Below are positions 63,236 through 64,000 of a DNA stretch of 64,000 bases, in pieces; positions within the stretch are counted from its first letter, which is position 1; each line of letters starts with the position of its first letter. The stretch is from NCBI GenBank assembly GCA_025331435.1, contig JAIWNI010000031.1:124001-188000 (forward strand), read 5' to 3'. Source of the DNA: Choanephora cucurbitarum. Lineage: Eukaryota; Mucoromycota; Mucoromycetes; Mucorales; Choanephoraceae. A program made the position numbers and the translations under genes. The notes under the pieces were generated by a model. It did not search any database and had not been told where the DNA came from. It worked only from the letters and a program-made list of their open reading frames with translations.

Positions 63236-64000
63236 AAAAAAAAAAGAAAAAAGAAACCATTTCTGAATATAGAAAAAGAAGACAGAATCATACTCCTCAA
63301 AAAAAAAGATATACCACATACAAAACAATTCTCCCTTAATACAATTCATGTACATTACACAATAATAAACAAAAATGGCTTTTTACGTAGATAAAATTAG
63401 ATTGACACAGATTTACCTCGTTTTATGAATTCAGCTTTTAGGGCAGCACAATCAATGCATCTTATTTTATGCAATCAGGGCCTTTAGTCTGTGCAAGGTC
63501 AATCACTAAAGTTAAGCTTAAATTGGACTGCAAGTCATGGTAAAACAAACACCAAGTTTCACACGTGCACACTGGTTTTTGTACGCAAAACAAAAATAAA
63601 AATAAAAAGGGGAAAGATTACACAATCGAGTTTTATCGCTTGATCAAAAAGAGAAGGGGTGATACACTAAACAGAAGCATCGTACTTTCAAATGATAAGT
63701 AGATAGAAGTTGGTGTACCAAGCGATTGTATCTCATGTCATGCAGGATAAGGCCAGTAAAGTAGCACTGTAAAAAAAGAAAAGGTCTTTTAAAGGCTAAA
63801 AAAAACCTTCTCCATCAGGTTTTTGTGACCAAATCGCAGGCTTTTTTTACAGTGTAGCCTCAAAAATCAAAGTATTAGGTCTGACAAGACACCTTTTTTT
63901 TGAATTTGACAAGTTAGATATTTCAAAACTTGTTTAGAAAAAAAGGCCACTTCATATAACTTTTTTCTCGAGGATATTCCAAGGTTTAGACACCTGTATC
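63236..64000. other. 3' flank of HSP60 with a MITE-like element
   Basis: A-rich 3' UTR, then unannotated AT-rich DNA to the window end, containing the short inverted-repeat element at 63765-63854. No gene seen. Confidence 0.5.
63765..63854. mobile_element. Short TIR element with CACTG ends
   Basis: Left CACTGTAAAAAAAG and right CTTTTTTTACAGTG are perfect 14-base inverted repeats around a 90-bp element. Both sides are flanked by TAG, a possible 3-base target duplication. Ends starting CACTG plus a 3-base duplication would fit a CACTA-type non-autonomous element; a Harbinger type is the alternative. The interior is AT-rich with no coding. Confidence 0.55.

Overview
The window is nuclear DNA of a filamentous fungus, most likely an early-diverging one of the Mucoromycota (Mucorales-like). 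It is AT-rich. Genes are split by many short introns (about 50-80 bases, GT...AG, T-rich before the acceptor). Protein families are fungal (Rck2/Srk1-type kinase, Mic19, Yos9, Hir1/HIRA, Swa2, Pho80-like cyclin), and two proteins are built from Thr/Val repeats. The species call is inference; there is no rRNA or marker gene to fix it. Exon maps below were worked out by hand from splice consensus and reading frame. For all complete spliced genes the summed exon length is a multiple of three.

Layout: 1-1253 is the 3' end of a Sec1/Munc18 gene. 2806-4326 is pyruvate dehydrogenase E1 beta. 5237-7316 is an Rck2-like kinase. 9181-12043 is mitochondrial tRNA-modification enzyme MTO1 (14 exons). 13146-14192 is a Pho80-like cyclin. 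16278-17485 is a Voa1/Ac45/Big1-like membrane protein, tail-to-tail with 19335-17624 (minus), a secreted SGNH/CE2-like protein that lacks the usual nucleophile serine. A gene-poor stretch follows, with one small unknown acidic protein (22089-22624). 25228-26306 is a PH-domain protein. 26780-28982 and 30930-32832 are two related secreted Thr/Val-repeat proteins. 34558-32930 (minus) is the deubiquitinase OTU1/YOD1, whose frame appears to need a one-nucleotide exon, divergent from 35066-37247, TAF4. 39733-39070 and 41288-39835 (both minus) are MIC19 and YOS9. 41.3-45.3 kb is a repeat-rich desert with a decayed gene, a hexamer satellite and a long hairpin. 45347-48841 is HIRA/HIR1. 49519-51212 is a leucine-rich-repeat protein and 51319-52349 a TPR-like protein. 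53867-54402 is complex I NDUFS6, 55193-57706 a Swa2/auxilin homologue, 57854-59025 a zinc alcohol dehydrogenase, 59355-60401 an aldo/keto reductase and 61508-63235 mitochondrial HSP60.

There is no operon or obvious gene cluster. Five genes serve mitochondria (PDB1, MTO1, MIC19, NDUFS6, HSP60) and several act in secretion or membrane traffic (SEC1, YOS9, SWA2, the Voa1-like protein), but they are unlinked housekeeping functions. Between genes lie several short terminal-inverted-repeat elements that look like MITEs. The most interesting items are the one-base exon in OTU1, the pair of kexin-site Thr/Val-repeat secreted proteins with a shared C-terminal end, the SGNH protein without its catalytic serine, the 87-bp-arm hairpin at 44.4 kb and the MITE-like families.
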